Source: Gehongia tenuis
GTDB lineage: Bacteria; Bacillota; Clostridia; Christensenellales; NSJ-53
Direction of reading: 5' to 3'
Length of the DNA: 64,000 nt
Assembly: GCF_014384795.1 (NCBI RefSeq)
Contig: NZ_JACRSR010000002.1
Coordinates: 248,001 to 312,000 of the forward strand
Positions 48,870 through 58,983 of this stretch are shown one piece after another. The notes beneath the pieces were generated by a model. That model was given only the letters and a program-made list of their open reading frames with translations, made no database searches and was not told where the DNA came from. A program made the position numbers and the translations under genes. Position 1 is the first letter of the stretch; the number at the start of each line of letters is the position of its first letter.

Positions 48870-49940
48870 TTACAGACCCGCCTTTTCGAGCTTTCTCGCC
48901 TGATCCTCCAGCACGAGGGCATCCAGCACCTCGTCCATATCGCCGTCCAGGAAGGCGTCAAGTTTATAGATAGTGAGCCCAATCCGGTGATCCGTCACCC
49001 GGCCCTGGGGGAAGTTGTAGGTCCGAATCCGTTCGCTGCGGTCGCCGCTGCCCACCTGGCTTCTGCGGTTCTGCGCATATTCGGCATCCTTGGCCGATTG
49101 GAACTGATCCTTCAGCCGTGTGCGCAGCATGCGCATGGCCATCTCCTTGTTTTGGAGCTGGGAGCGCTCGTTCTGACACTGAACCACGATCCCCGTAGGC
49201 ATATGGGTGATGCGAATGGCGGACGAGGTCTTGTTGATATGCTGTCCGCCTGCTCCCGAGGAACGGTAGGTGTCGATGCGAAGGTCTCCCGGGTTGATAT
49301 CCACCTCCACGTCCTCCGCTTCGGGCAGCACCGCCACCGTGATGGTGGACGTATGAATACGGCCGCCCGATTCCGTGGTAGGCACCCGCTGCACCCGGTG
49401 CACGCCCGATTCGTACATAAGCCGGGAGAAGGCCCCCTTGCCTCTTAGCATGAAGGAGGCTTCCTTCACGCCGCCAAGCTCCGTTTCAGACAGGGACAGC
49501 ACTTCCGGCGTCCAGCCTCGCCGCTCAGCGTAACGGGTGTACATGCGCATGAGATCCATGCCGAAAAGGGCCGCTTCCTCCCCGCCCGCACCGGCCCGAA
49601 TCTCCATAATCACGTTGCGGTCCGCATCGGGATCCTTAGGCAGAAGCAGAATCCTGATATCCTGCTCCATCCTTTGAAGCGTTTCCTGAACCTCCGGCTC
49701 CTCCGCTTCCGCAAGCTCCCGAATTTCCGGATCGCTGTCCTCCATCATGGCCCGCAGCTCTTCCAGCTCCCGGGCCTTGGCACGATAGCCGTTGTAGGCC
49801 TCCACCAATTCGCTGAGTTCGGCATGTTCCTTGGCCAGCCCGGTGAACCTATTTTGATCGGCCACCGTCTCCGGCTGGCTCAGCAGTATGGCCAGCTCCT
49901 CATAGCGGGACCGGGCCCGTTCCAATTGATCGAGAAACAT
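48870..49940 (-). CDS. prfA: peptide chain release factor 1
   Basis: Recognises UAA and UAG stop codons. 356 residues, normal length. The GGQ motif that triggers hydrolysis lies in [14 protein letters not shown] (about residue 232); the codon-recognition region holds a [13 protein letters not shown] segment with the PxT tripeptide (PTT; PVT or PAT in RF1). The glutamine of GGQ is the target of PrmC, encoded directly upstream. Confidence 0.97.
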   Translation of the reverse strand: MFLDQLERARSRYEELAILLSQPETVADQNRFTGLAKEHAELSELVEAYNGYRAKARELEELRAMMEDSDPEIRELAEAEEPEVQETLQRMEQDIRILLLPKDPDADRNVIMEIRAGAGGEEAALFGMDLMRMYTRYAERRGWTPEVLSLSETELGGVKEASFMLRGKGAFSRLMYESGVHRVQRVPTTESGGRIHTSTITVAVLPEAEDVEVDINPGDLRIDTYRSSGAGGQHINKTSSAIRITHMPTGIVVQCQNERSQLQNKEMAMRMLRTRLKDQFQSAKDAEYAQNRRSQVGSGDRSERIRTYNFPQGRVTDHRIGLTIYKLDAFLDGDMDEVLDALVLEDQARKLEKAGL

Positions 49941-49944
49941 TCTT

Positions 49945-50787
49945 TCACTCCTTCAGCCAGCCGCAGCCCACAAAAATCCGGGGAATGCCGCTATAATCCT
50001 GGATACAGTAGGTTCGTTCAAAAAGCGGTGCCATGATCTGCCGCACAGAGGAATCCTGACCCTGGCCCAGCTCAAGAAGCATCACGCCGCCCTTTTTGAG
50101 GGGCATGGGCTCCCCGGCCAGCCTTCGGTAAAAATCCAGGCCGTCCGCACCGCCGTCCAGCGCACTTAAAGGCTCGTGATCCCGTACTTCGGTCATCAGG
50201 CCCTCGATATCCCCCGTTGGAATGTAGGGAGGATTGGACAGCACACCGTCCAGCCGTACATCCTCGCTCAGCCCGGAAAACAGATCGCTTCGGAGAAGCG
50301 TTATGCGATCCTCCACAGCCAATCTTTGAGCATTTTTTTGGGAAAGGGCCAGAGCTCTTTCGTTCACATCCAAGCCGTAAGCTTTGGCGCCCGGCATTCT
50401 TTTCAGCACACTGAGCGCAATGGCGCCGCTGCCCACACCCACATCGGCAAAAACCGATTTGGGAGATAGACAGCGCAGGGCCTCCTCCACCAAAAGCTCC
50501 GTTTCCGGTCTTGGGATGAGCACACCGGGTTCCACATAAAAGGTCTCGCCCATAAAATCCCATTCGCCAACAAGGTACTGCAGGGGATGACCCTCCCGTC
50601 TTTTAGCGGTCAGCTCCCGGCATGTCGCCCAAAGCGGCTGTGACAGCGGTTCGTCCAGCTTGAACAGCAGTTCCGCCGGCTTTTGCCTCGTCACATGGGC
50701 CAGAATCATCCTGGCCTCCCATCTCGGCTCCTCCGTTCTCGCCTTCAGCGCCTCCGTCATTGTCTGCAAGGCTTTCCTGATATTCAT
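49945..50787 (-). CDS. prmC: release factor glutamine methyltransferase
   Basis: Methylates the GGQ glutamine of release factors. 280 residues: an N-terminal helical domain and a Rossmann methyltransferase with SAM motif [16 protein letters not shown] (about residue 112) and the catalytic NPPYIP (about 184). It is 4 bases upstream of prfA, its substrate. Its first 185 bases also encode the C-terminus of the upstream DUF1385 gene in another frame. Confidence 0.95.
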   Translation of the reverse strand: MNIRKALQTMTEALKARTEEPRWEARMILAHVTRQKPAELLFKLDEPLSQPLWATCRELTAKRREGHPLQYLVGEWDFMGETFYVEPGVLIPRPETELLVEEALRCLSPKSVFADVGVGSGAIALSVLKRMPGAKAYGLDVNERALALSQKNAQRLAVEDRITLLRSDLFSGLSEDVRLDGVLSNPPYIPTGDIEGLMTEVRDHEPLSALDGGADGLDFYRRLAGEPMPLKKGGVMLLELGQGQDSSVRQIMAPLFERTYCIQDYSGIPRIFVGCGWLKE

Positions 50788-51697
50788 CGGGCACCTCCCC
50801 GGTCAATGCTGCATTGAAGGAGGCAAGGGATACCTCCAGCATACTGTCATCGGGCTCCTTGGTGGTCAGCCGCTGAAGCAGCATCCCCGGGTAGCGCACG
50901 ATGCGTACGAATAAATTATCGGACTTGGCGGACAGCTTCAAGATCTCGTAGGACAGGCCCGCTACGATGGGCAGACACGCAATGCGAAGCAGGGACCGTT
51001 CCCACCAGGAACCGGAATAGCCCAGCAGCGCAAAAAACAGGATACTAATAAAAATGACCAGGAACAAGAAGCTGGTACCGCACCTTGGGTGAAGTCTTGA
51101 CATCTTCCGGGCGTTCTCCACCGTAAGAGGAAGCTCATGCTCATAGCAGCTGATCACCTTGTGCTCAGCGCCGTGGTATTGAAACACGCGTCGGATGTCC
51201 CTCATCAGGGACACCGCAACCATATAGCCAAGGAATACCAGCATACGGATAAGCCCCTCGATTAGGTTTTTGCCAAAGGAGGATTCTACGCCGCCCACCA
51301 CCAGCTGGGTCAAAAATGTGGGAAGCAGAATAAAAAGGCCCACCGCCAAAGCCACGCCCAGCACCAGCGCCATGGACATCATCACATCCATCACGCTCTT
51401 GCCCAGTTTTTTGGAGAGCCACAGCTCAAACCTGGAGGCTTCCCCCTCCTCGTCCATATCCTGAAGCTTCGCCGAATCCAGCTGGACCTTGATGCCCAGT
51501 TTCAGCGTCAGCGCAAAATTGACCACGCCCCGAATGATGGGCCAGCTTAAAACGCCTTTGGCAGGGGGGCGCCGGTCCTCCACTTCCACCACTTCAATAT
51601 TGCCCTTAGGCCTGCGTACGGCCATATAAGTATTTTTCGGACCGCGCATCATCACGCCCTCCAGCACCGCTTGGCCGCCAATATTGGTTTTCTTCAT
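50603..51697 (-). CDS. DUF1385 membrane protein (YqhQ-like) with overlapping C-terminal tail
   Basis: A 364-residue protein. The family core is complete: IGGQAVLEGVMMRGP at the start, FQYHGAEHKVISCYE near 190 and RLHPRCGTSFL near 215, with four to five membrane segments. ATG 51697 has AAGGAG upstream. After the core ends (about residue 305, EPDDSMLEVSLASF), about 60 residues of low-complexity Gly/Ala/Asp-rich tail run through the start of prmC in another frame. DUF1385 is almost always next to prmC-prfA in Clostridia; its function is unknown. Confidence 0.92.
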   Translation of the reverse strand: MKKTNIGGQAVLEGVMMRGPKNTYMAVRRPKGNIEVVEVEDRRPPAKGVLSWPIIRGVVNFALTLKLGIKVQLDSAKLQDMDEEGEASRFELWLSKKLGKSVMDVMMSMALVLGVALAVGLFILLPTFLTQLVVGGVESSFGKNLIEGLIRMLVFLGYMVAVSLMRDIRRVFQYHGAEHKVISCYEHELPLTVENARKMSRLHPRCGTSFLFLVIFISILFFALLGYSGSWWERSLLRIACLPIVAGLSYEILKLSAKSDNLFVRIVRYPGMLLQRLTTKEPDDSMLEVSLASFNAALTGEVPDEYQESLADNDGGAEGENGGAEMGGQDDSGPCDEAKAGGTAVQAGRTAVTAALGDMPGADR

Positions 51698-51717
51698 AAC
51701 CGCTCCTTTTCCGTGTA

Positions 51718-51752
51718 AGAAAAATACAGACCAGGGCATGCCCGGTCTGTAT
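51718..51752 (-). terminator. intrinsic terminator after rpmE
   Basis: AATACAGACC and GGTCTGTATT with inner GGGCATGCCC; TTTTTC follows on the minus strand. Confidence 0.85.
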
Positions 51753-51767
51753 TCCTATGCGACATCA

Positions 51768-51965
51768 TCAAAGGCCGTAACGCTTCTTGAAGCGGTCCAC
51801 ACGCCCGCCAGTATCCACGAGCTTCTGCTTCCCCGTAAAGAACGGATGACACTTGGAACAGATTTCAACCCGCAGATCCTTTTTTACAGAACCGGTCTTG
51901 AATGTTTCGCCGCAAGCGCATGTGACAGTCGCTTCGCCATAGTTTGGATGTATATTCTCCTTCAT
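51768..51965 (-). CDS. rpmE: 50S ribosomal protein L31 (zinc-binding form)
   Basis: A 65-residue ribosomal protein. It has the zinc-binding cysteine pattern: CACG (about residues 16-18) and [13 protein letters not shown] (about 36-48), the C+ paralogue. ATG 51965 has AGAGGTG upstream; frames extending further upstream overlap rho. Own promoter and terminator. Confidence 0.97.
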   Translation of the reverse strand: MKENIHPNYGEATVTCACGETFKTGSVKKDLRVEICSKCHPFFTGKQKLVDTGGRVDRFKKRYGL

Positions 51966-52017
51966 TTTGCATTCACCTCTTTCGCCCGCAGCTAATCGCA
52001 TATTCGTTGCGGGGATT

Positions 52018-52046
52018 ATAATACCATAACTTTTTAAGAAAGTCAA
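52018..52046 (-). promoter_or_regulatory. promoter of rpmE
   Basis: Minus strand TTGACT (52041-52046) and TATTAT (52018-52023) with a 17-bp spacer, just after the rho stop. Confidence 0.7.
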
Positions 52047-52057
52047 CCTTTCTTGTA

Positions 52058-53770
52058 CTATCTTCCGGCAGAATATCCTTGCTTTTCCCAAATATTTAAC
52101 CAGCCCTGAAGGCGGTCGAAAAATTCGTCGTTGTTCCCCGTTTTGGCCAGCATGGAGATGAGCTGTTCCATGGATTCCTGGGAGTTGTTTCCGGACAGCA
52201 GTCTTCGCATGGTGAAGACGCCTTCCAGCTGTTTTTGGCTGAGCAAAAGCTCCTCCCGCCGGGTGCCCGACTTGTTGAGATCGATGGCGGGGAACACCCG
52301 CTTTTCCGAGAGCTTCCGGTCGAGGTGGATCTCCATGTTGCCCGTGCCCTTGAATTCCTCAAAGATGATCTCGTCCATGCGGCTGCCCGTCTCCACAAGG
52401 GCCGTGGCGATGATGGTCAGGCTGCCGCCGCCCTCGATGTTTCGGGCCGCGCCAAAAAAGCGCTTGGGCTTGTGAAGGGCCGCCGGATCAAGGCCGCCGG
52501 AAAGGGTTCTGCCGGACATGGGCACCGTCAGGTTGTAGGCCCGCGCCAGGCGCGTGATGCTGTCCAGCAGCACCACCACGTCCTTTTTATGCTCCACCAG
52601 GCGCTGGGCCCGTTCCAGCACCATCTCCGCTACCCGGGTGTGGTGTTCCGGGAGCTCGTCAAAGGTGGAGTAGATGACCTCGCCCTCAATGGAACGCTGC
52701 ATATCGGTGACCTCCTCCGGCCGCTCGTCTATGAGCAGTACGATGAGGTGGCTGTCGGGATAGTTTTTCGATATGGAGTTGGCAATCTTCTTGAGGAGCG
52801 TCGTTTTTCCCGCTTTGGGCGGCGCCACAATGAGGCCGCGCTGCCCTTTGCCGATGGGTGCGATAATATCGATGAGCCGAATGGCCAGATCCTTTGAGCT
52901 GTTATCGTTCTCCAGCGTGTACCGCTCGTCGGGATAGACTGGCGTCAAGTCTTCAAAATGGATGCGGCGGTTAGCCGCTTCCGGCGGCTCGCCATTGATC
53001 TCCGTGATGTAAAGCATGGCAAGGAACCGTTCGCCTTCCTTGACAGGCCGGGTCTTGCCCTTCACCCAATCGCCGGTCCGCAGAGAGAATCTCCGAATCT
53101 GGGCGATGGATACGTACACATCCCGCGAACCGGGCAGATAGTTGTCTGAACGCAGAAAGCCGTAGCCCTCCGCATGTATGTCCAAAATGCCTTCGGCATC
53201 ACCGCACTCACCCCCGTTTAAAAGCTCGGGAACAGCGGGGTTGTAGGTGCCGTATTCCTTGTTGTAGCTGCCCTCATTCCGTTTGAAACGGGGCTGATAG
53301 CCCGTACGCTGCTCTTCCTGGTCATTTCTCACGCCGGATTGTCCGCCGCCTGCATTGGGCTGGCCGCGCTGTTGATATCGTCTCGGCACATAGCCATGGG
53401 TTGCCGTAAGCTGAACCTGCTGTTGGGGCGGCGGTCCCATAAAACCCATTCTGGGAGCGGGCTTCTTCGCCTCCAGCTGAACGTTTCCCTGGGTCTGGCG
53501 CTCCGCGGCCGGCGCCTTCCGTTTTGGCGCTGCAGCTTCATTCTGCTCAACTTTCGTCTTGGCAGAGCTTTTCGCCGCCGGCCTCGGGCTTCGGGGCTTA
53601 GCCCGTTTCTCCGCAGGTTCCTGAGTCTTGGGCTTTTCCGCAATCGTCAAAATCGCTTCCACCAAATCGTCCTTTTTCAAACGGGTGGGAGCGTTCACGC
53701 CGACTTCCCGGGCCTTAACCCTCAAATCTTTAATGTTCATTTTTTGCAGTTCTTCACGATTCAACCACAA
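52058..53770 (-). CDS. rho: transcription termination factor Rho with long disordered insert
   Basis: 570 residues against about 420 in E. coli. A Rho_N domain (residues 12-45, [30 protein letters not shown]) is followed by about 120 residues rich in Lys, Pro, Ala, Gln and Gly, then the RNA-binding CSD ([15 protein letters not shown], about 190) and the ATPase with Walker [13 protein letters not shown] and Walker [17 protein letters not shown]. The insert is common in high-GC or anaerobic Rho proteins and may bind RNA. Start codon is uncertain: TTG at 53770 or 53764, or ATG at 53740. Confidence 0.96.
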   Translation of the reverse strand: MWLNREELQKMNIKDLRVKAREVGVNAPTRLKKDDLVEAILTIAEKPKTQEPAEKRAKPRSPRPAAKSSAKTKVEQNEAAAPKRKAPAAERQTQGNVQLEAKKPAPRMGFMGPPPQQQVQLTATHGYVPRRYQQRGQPNAGGGQSGVRNDQEEQRTGYQPRFKRNEGSYNKEYGTYNPAVPELLNGGECGDAEGILDIHAEGYGFLRSDNYLPGSRDVYVSIAQIRRFSLRTGDWVKGKTRPVKEGERFLAMLYITEINGEPPEAANRRIHFEDLTPVYPDERYTLENDNSSKDLAIRLIDIIAPIGKGQRGLIVAPPKAGKTTLLKKIANSISKNYPDSHLIVLLIDERPEEVTDMQRSIEGEVIYSTFDELPEHHTRVAEMVLERAQRLVEHKKDVVVLLDSITRLARAYNLTVPMSGRTLSGGLDPAALHKPKRFFGAARNIEGGGSLTIIATALVETGSRMDEIIFEEFKGTGNMEIHLDRKLSEKRVFPAIDLNKSGTRREELLLSQKQLEGVFTMRRLLSGNNSQESMEQLISMLAKTGNNDEFFDRLQGWLNIWEKQGYSAGR

Positions 53771-53955
53771 AACGCCCCTTTCCTGATGAAATGGTATAAC
53801 AAATAAGGTGGAAAGACATTGAATGAAATTTTTGAAATACTGTTAGGTGTTAGAATGTTGAAGACCCATTGGATATGTCCATAAGCTGTAACATTATTGT
53901 ATGCCAACCTCGCATAAACGTCAACGAAAACCTGAGGACCTCTACCATTATAAAC

Positions 53956-54001
53956 AAAAACGCCGCCTCCTATACCCTTGGGGTATGGAAGCGGCGATTT
54001 T
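53956..54001 (-). terminator. intrinsic terminator of pyrG
   Basis: CGCCGC..CC.TATACCC pairs with GGGTAT.GG..GCGGCG; on the minus strand TTTTTGTTT follows. Confidence 0.87.
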
Positions 54002-54006
54002 TCATG

Positions 54007-55602
54007 CTATTTTTTGAGTGCCGCAGCAATGAATTCACGGAACAAAGGATGGGCACGATTGGGTCGGGACAGGAACTGAGGCTCATACTGCACGCCCACA
54101 AACCACGGGTGATCCGCAAGCTCTACGGCCTCGATAAAGCCCTTCTCCGGCTGCCTTCCGGAGATGACCACACCCTTCAGGCGGCCGATCGTTTCCTCAT
54201 CCAATTCGTACTTGCAGCGGTGGCGCTCCCTGATATCCATCTCGCCGTAAGCCTCATAGATCCGGGTGCCCGGTACCAGCTTCACCGGCTCGGCGCCCAG
54301 CCGGAACAGCGACTTGTCCTGAGGATCGGCATCCCTGCGGGAAAGCTTTGCAATGGGGCTTGTGGTATCGGGATCCACCTGAGCCGACTGAATGCCGGGA
54401 ATCCCCACAACATTCTCACCATACTCCGCCAGCGCCATATGCATTCCCATGCCAATGCCCAGGAAGGCCAGACCGTTTTTCCTCGCATACTCGGCGGCAA
54501 GAAGTTTGCCCTCGGCGCCATGGCTGCTGAAATCGCTGGGCAGCAGGATCCCCTGGCAGTCTCCCAAAATGTCCTCCACCGTGTCCGGCGTGATATCCTG
54601 GGCGGCGATCCAGCGGATGTCCACCTCGGCATCGTTGGCGATGCCGCCATGCACCAGCGCCTCCGCGTCACTCAAATAGGCGTCCCGCAGCTTGATGTAC
54701 CGGCCCACCAGCGCAATGGTGACCTTCTTATGGAGATTCTTGTGGCGGTCCACAAGTTCCGACCATTCCCGAATATCCGCCTCGCCGCAATCCAGCTTCA
54801 GCTTGCGGCATACAATATCATCCAGTCCCTCCTTGTGCAGAAGAAGCGGAATCTCATAGAGCGTCTCTGCATCGAGGTTCTGCACCACACAATCGGGCTG
54901 TACGTTGCAGAAAAGGCCGATCTTCCGTTTGAGCTCGTCATCCAGCGGCGCCTCGCTCCTGCACACGATGATATCCGGCTGAATGCCGATGCTGCGCAGC
55001 TCCTTCACCGAGTGCTGGGTAGGCTTCGTCTTCAGCTCTCCGGAAGCGCGGATATAGGGCACAAGGGTCACATGGATGTACAGACAGTTCTCCGCGCCCA
55101 TCTCGGTGCGGATCTGGCGGATGGCCTCCAGGAAGGGTTGTCCCTCGATATCGCCCACCGTGCCGCCGATCTCAGTGATCACCACGTCCGGTTCCGACTC
55201 CATTTCCCGGCTGACGTTAAAGACCTCCCGCTTGATCTGATTGGTCACATGGGGAATCACCTGAACGGTGCCACCCTTGTAGTCCCCCTGCCGTTCCTTG
55301 TTGATGACCATCCAGTAGATCTGGCCCGCGGTCACACTGGAGGAATTGGCAAGATTTACATCAATAAATCGTTCATAATGACCAAGATCCAGGTCGGTCT
55401 CCTTGCCGCCCTCGGTGACGAAAACTTCACCGTGCTGGTAGGGACTCATCAAACCTGGATCGACGTTGATATAGGGATCAAATTTCTGAAGGGCCACCTT
55501 GAGGCCCCGCGTTTTGAGAAGCCGGCCCAAGGATGCCGCGGTGATGCCCTTGCCCAGGGACGACACCACGCCGCCGGTCACGAAGATGTACTTTGTAGCC
55601 AT
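54007..55602 (-). CDS. pyrG: CTP synthase
   Basis: Aminates UTP to CTP using glutamine. 531 residues from [12 protein letters not shown]-terminal synthetase domain with [11 protein letters not shown] (about 10-20) and [10 protein letters not shown]-terminal glutaminase domain. The usual nucleophile motif in CTP synthases (GxCLGxQ) reads [11 protein letters not shown] here: the catalytic Cys position holds Gly-Met instead, and the preceding segment [22 protein letters not shown] replaces the usual PGGFG. The His/Glu dyad ([13 protein letters not shown], in place of HPxFxxxQxHPE) is also altered. The glutaminase half may be inactive or ammonia-fed. Confidence 0.93.
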   Translation of the reverse strand: MATKYIFVTGGVVSSLGKGITAASLGRLLKTRGLKVALQKFDPYINVDPGLMSPYQHGEVFVTEGGKETDLDLGHYERFIDVNLANSSSVTAGQIYWMVINKERQGDYKGGTVQVIPHVTNQIKREVFNVSREMESEPDVVITEIGGTVGDIEGQPFLEAIRQIRTEMGAENCLYIHVTLVPYIRASGELKTKPTQHSVKELRSIGIQPDIIVCRSEAPLDDELKRKIGLFCNVQPDCVVQNLDAETLYEIPLLLHKEGLDDIVCRKLKLDCGEADIREWSELVDRHKNLHKKVTIALVGRYIKLRDAYLSDAEALVHGGIANDAEVDIRWIAAQDITPDTVEDILGDCQGILLPSDFSSHGAEGKLLAAEYARKNGLAFLGIGMGMHMALAEYGENVVGIPGIQSAQVDPDTTSPIAKLSRRDADPQDKSLFRLGAEPVKLVPGTRIYEAYGEMDIRERHRCKYELDEETIGRLKGVVISGRQPEKGFIEAVELADHPWFVGVQYEPQFLSRPNRAHPLFREFIAAALKK

Positions 55603-55634
55603 AAATATGATACCTCCCCATCGCATTCCTTATC

Positions 55635-55664
55635 ATTCTAAGCCGCGAAGGGGGGGCCTGTCAA
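55635..55664 (-). promoter_or_regulatory. promoter of pyrG
   Basis: Minus strand TTGACA (55659-55664) and TAGAAT (55635-55640) with an 18-bp spacer. The TGA stop of the DUF1934 gene lies inside the -35 hexamer. Confidence 0.72.
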
Positions 55665-56110
55665 CATCCGGCATAAATACTGTGCATCTGATTTTGAAAG
55701 CTGACGGTAAGCTGGTTCATACTGGCGAATTTTGACTCAATATCCATCTGATACTTGAGCTCCACCGTGCCGCCTTCCTCGTCAAAATGTACCGCAACAT
55801 GGACGGGAAATACACCCATCAGAATGTTGCCAAAGGGTGTTTGATAGGAGCTTACATAGCGTTTCTTCTCCTCAAATACGAAAACCGCCTGCACGTCCCC
55901 CTGCCGGTGCATGCTTACCCGCTGGGCTTCCGGTTCGATGCAGAGCACCGTCACCGAACCTTCCATGCCGCCAAGCTCATTTTCTTCATATTCCAGATAG
56001 TGAGCGCCGTCCTTGACATAGTATTTTCCCGTGGTGATGAGGTGAATGGGCTGCTCCTCGCCACCGCCCACTTGGCTGCCCACAATGGAAACCATAACGT
56101 CCTTTTTCAT
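55661..56110 (-). CDS. DUF1934 (YwiB-like) protein
   Basis: A 149-residue beta-rich protein of the DUF1934 family, related in fold to calycins: KDVMVSIVGSQ at the start, then ITTGKYYVKDGAHYLEYEENEL and a Met-rich strand with the FGNILMGVFPVHV segment. Function unknown; commonly near pyrG or argS in Firmicutes. AGGAGG lies 7 bases before ATG 56110. Its stop overlaps the pyrG promoter. Confidence 0.88.
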   Translation of the reverse strand: MKKDVMVSIVGSQVGGGEEQPIHLITTGKYYVKDGAHYLEYEENELGGMEGSVTVLCIEPEAQRVSMHRQGDVQAVFVFEEKKRYVSSYQTPFGNILMGVFPVHVAVHFDEEGGTVELKYQMDIESKFASMNQLTVSFQNQMHSIYAGC

Positions 56111-56179
56111 GCCAAACCCTCCTAGCAGCATTATAGCATAGGATTGTCCGGTAAGATCCAACCATTTTCTAGAACCTAC

Positions 56180-56209
56180 AAAAAAAGCCCGCTTTTGCGG
56201 GCTTTTTGC
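56180..56209. terminator. bidirectional intrinsic terminator
   Basis: AAAAGCCCGC and GCGGGCTTTT around TTTT, with A-run and T-run; ends ypeB on the minus strand. Confidence 0.87.
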
Positions 56210-56215
56210 CATTTC

Positions 56216-57523
56216 TTACACCACCAGGCTGCCGTCTCCGGTATCGATCACCTTAAAGATATTCTCCTCCGCACCGGTTTGGGCGTTGATATAGATGATA
56301 AACTGATCCCGGTCATAGCTTCCCTCAAATTCCCAGCACAGAACCTCCTGACCATCTTTGGGAACGAGGGCAAGATGAGCGCTCTTAAATTCAAACCCCT
56401 CTTTGATGAGCTTTTGTGCGTCCAGCTGTTTAAGGGCCGGCACGGGAATATCCCTTTCCTTATGGGACGTGTAATAGCTTTGGGCATCGAAGCCCACGAT
56501 GCTCCCATCGCTCAGGGATACCTTGACCTTGATGAGGTCGGGATAGATGCGGATGTTCCGTTCCGTGGGTACAAAATTGATGAGCGCGGCTCCGCCATAG
56601 CGCTGGCTGTATGCCATCTGCACCTCGGGATAGCCCTGTTTTTTCAAGAAAGCCTGTGCCCGGCTCGCCGCATCCTCCAGGGAAATGTGTTCGTCCCCCT
56701 CCGGCCGATCCTTCATCATCAGGACCACCTGACCTCCGAATTTGGCTACATAGGCATATTTGGAGCCTTTATCAACCGTGCCGAAGCAGAAGCTTGGGAT
56801 CTGACCCGTCGTGCCGTCCTGCGGCACCAGCCGATCCTCGTCCACCCCCAGGAACCGGGCGGCAATGCTCTTTGCCTCCTCCTCGCCGATTTCCTCCCCC
56901 GACAGTCCTTCCGGCGTCTTGTTCTGCATGGCGTCGGAGAAGGGGCCGTCGTAGATGAGGGTAGGATAATCAATGCTGGGCTCGGTGTCCTTCTCGCCCA
57001 TGAAGGAATCGGAGGTCTGATAGAAGGTGTCCGCCCTGGCCATCTCAAAATCCAGTTCATCCAAATTTGCCGAAAGGGCGGTGAGCCGTCCGCTCAGGTC
57101 GCCGCAGGTGTTTCTGAGCTCCGTCAGGGTCTGTTCCTCCTCCACGGTCAAAGGAATATTTTCCGCCCGCTTCTCACCAAGAATGCGGGTAAAATCCCCC
57201 AGCTGATTGAGGAAATTCAGCGTATCCGACAGTGCCACATGGGACACGGGCAGCTGGGAGAGCGCTTGAGACGCACCGTCCGCCTGACGGTACACATCAT
57301 TCAGCAGCAGAGCACTTTGTTCCTTCGACTGAATGACGGAAAGCTTGGCCAGTTTCACTTCCAAGTTGTCCAGGTTATCCACCAGCTCATAGAAGGATTT
57401 TTCATGGATATTTCGCAGTTCTTGATGATAGGCCTGTTGATTCACATGCCCGCTGATGCCAAAGGCCACGCCGCCGATGGCGAGAATGGCCAGCACCCAG
57501 AAAACCCAAGTCATTTTCTTCAT
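56216..57523 (-). CDS. ypeB: germination protein YpeB
   Basis: A 435-residue protein that stabilises and localises the cortex hydrolase SleB in spores. One N-terminal hydrophobic anchor (TWVFWVLAILAIGGVAFGIS), a helical region to about 200, and PepSY-like repeats after that (SIAARFLGVDEDRLV, DAASRAQAFLKKQGYPE and DAQKLIKEGFEF segments). It follows sleB by 10 bases, the usual order. Confidence 0.95.
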   Translation of the reverse strand: MKKMTWVFWVLAILAIGGVAFGISGHVNQQAYHQELRNIHEKSFYELVDNLDNLEVKLAKLSVIQSKEQSALLLNDVYRQADGASQALSQLPVSHVALSDTLNFLNQLGDFTRILGEKRAENIPLTVEEEQTLTELRNTCGDLSGRLTALSANLDELDFEMARADTFYQTSDSFMGEKDTEPSIDYPTLIYDGPFSDAMQNKTPEGLSGEEIGEEEAKSIAARFLGVDEDRLVPQDGTTGQIPSFCFGTVDKGSKYAYVAKFGGQVVLMMKDRPEGDEHISLEDAASRAQAFLKKQGYPEVQMAYSQRYGGAALINFVPTERNIRIYPDLIKVKVSLSDGSIVGFDAQSYYTSHKERDIPVPALKQLDAQKLIKEGFEFKSAHLALVPKDGQEVLCWEFEGSYDRDQFIIYINAQTGAEENIFKVIDTGDGSLVV

Positions 57524-57533
57524 ATTCAGCCTC

Positions 57534-58223
57534 CTACAGCGAGAAACGATGCTGCCCTATGGTAGCGATCACGGGCCTCGACCAGATCCATGAATTGGTG
57601 GTCTTGGCCGGATTGTAATAGTACAGCGCACCGCCCGTTGGATCCCAGCCGTTGATGGCGTCCTGGGCCGCACGGAGGGACTCGCTGTCCGGGGCCAGAT
57701 TGATCTGGCCATCGGATACGGCGGTGAAGGCACCCGGCTGGTAAACCACCCCCGCAATGGTGTTGGGAAATTTGGAGGACTTGACCCGGTTCATGATCAC
57801 CGCGCCCACAGCCACCTTGCCTGTGTAGCTCTCGCCTCTGGCTTCACCGTGAATCGCCCGCGCCAGAAGGTAAACGTCGTTGCTCACGTTGCCGCGGCTG
57901 GTGGATGATCCGGAGGAGCCTCCGGAGCTCCCTGCCAGGGTCATTCCCAGAGCCGCCGCCGTAGCTGGACCCACAACGCCGTCGGGCGTGAGGCCGTTCT
58001 TCTTTTGAAAGCTCTGCACCGCGCTGAAAGTCCCGCTTTGGTAGGAGCCGTCCACGGCTCCGCTGTAGTAGCCCCATTGCTTGAGCTTTTGCTGCAGTTC
58101 AATCACCTTGTCGCCGGTGGAACCCCATCCGAGGTTCTGCGCCGCCTGGATACTGGGACCCTCCAGGGTCAGCAGGGCCAGACAAACCAGCGCAAGGGCA
58201 AAGGTTATCACTCGTTTTCGCAT
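57534..58223 (-). CDS. sleB: spore cortex-lytic enzyme SleB
   Basis: A 229-residue lytic transglycosylase acting on cortex muramic-delta-lactam during germination. Signal peptide (residues 1-27, RKRVITFALALVCLALLTL), a peptidoglycan-binding domain (SGDKVIELQQKLKQWGYYSG-type repeat, about 30-90), a Gly/Ser linker, then Hydrolase_2 with catalytic Glu in ARAIHGEARGE (about 126) and AVILNRV-like VGAVIMNRV. ATG 58223 has GAGGGTGGG upstream; longer starts have none. Confidence 0.95.
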   Translation of the reverse strand: MRKRVITFALALVCLALLTLEGPSIQAAQNLGWGSTGDKVIELQQKLKQWGYYSGAVDGSYQSGTFSAVQSFQKKNGLTPDGVVGPATAAALGMTLAGSSGGSSGSSTSRGNVSNDVYLLARAIHGEARGESYTGKVAVGAVIMNRVKSSKFPNTIAGVVYQPGAFTAVSDGQINLAPDSESLRAAQDAINGWDPTGGALYYYNPAKTTNSWIWSRPVIATIGQHRFSL

Positions 58224-58291
58224 ATTCCCACCCTCTTTTTGCATTGCTGTTTGTCTGTATTATGCCAAAGAGAACTTTTGAATATGCGCTT

Positions 58292-58858
58292 TTATGGTTT
58301 AAAGAGCCAATCCCAAATGCGGCTGTGCACTTCCATTTTTTCTTTCTCTCCGCTGCCGTCCCCCATCAGCTCTGCCGGAGGGCCCAGCTTTGGCTCATCC
58401 TTGCCGGATGTATCCACGACGCATAGGGGCGGAAACATGACGCACCACCAATTGCGGCCGCTTCCCTCGCCGACCACCACCCGCAAGGCCTCATAACGCC
58501 CTTGAGGATACAGCGTCTCGCCATATACCCGGGCCGGAAACCGTTCCACGGCCAGGCTTGCCGCCACGGGCATATCCATGCCCTCCTCCTCGAGCACCCC
58601 GCTTGCGATCGCTTCCACCTCATCCAAAGAGCCGGCAAGGATGTCCCGGCATTCACTTCTTGTGGCATCAGCGCTGAAAAGAGGCGTGTAGGTTTTTAAA
58701 ATCTCATCCCGAATTTTGAGCTTAACCTCCTGATCCAGCTGGGTATCGCTGTTGGCAATGACATGCAGTCTTAAAGCCGGATAAACGGCGGAGCCGGACG
58801 CACTGCTGAAAAAGAGCACGGCCACCAGGACCGCCGCACATAAAATCACACGTTTCAC
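58292..58858 (-). CDS. spoIIR: stage II sporulation protein R
   Basis: A 188-residue secreted signal made in the forespore that triggers SpoIIGA to process pro-sigma-E. Signal peptide at residues 1-24 (ILCAAVLVAVLFFSSAS), then LRLHVIANSDTQLDQEVKLKIRDEIL, the family hallmark, and RYEALRVVVGEGSGRNWWCVMFPPLC. Stands alone between sleB and the divergent AIM24-type gene. Confidence 0.95.
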   Translation of the reverse strand: MKRVILCAAVLVAVLFFSSASGSAVYPALRLHVIANSDTQLDQEVKLKIRDEILKTYTPLFSADATRSECRDILAGSLDEVEAIASGVLEEEGMDMPVAASLAVERFPARVYGETLYPQGRYEALRVVVGEGSGRNWWCVMFPPLCVVDTSGKDEPKLGPPAELMGDGSGEKEKMEVHSRIWDWLFKP

Positions 58859-58983
58859 AAGAACACCCTCCTTTGGTGTTCTAAGTATGACCTGAGCCGC
58901 ACGGCAATATACCTATAAAAACATGTACAAATGAATGGACTATCCGTTATACTTGAAATGAATTGAATTAAGGGAGGTATTTT

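Noticed and set aside
48821..48982. A 54-residue N-terminal extension of the ZIP transporter
   Set aside because: It overlaps prfA, is Arg/Trp/Cys-rich and has no family similarity; a Shine-Dalgarno precedes the internal ATG.
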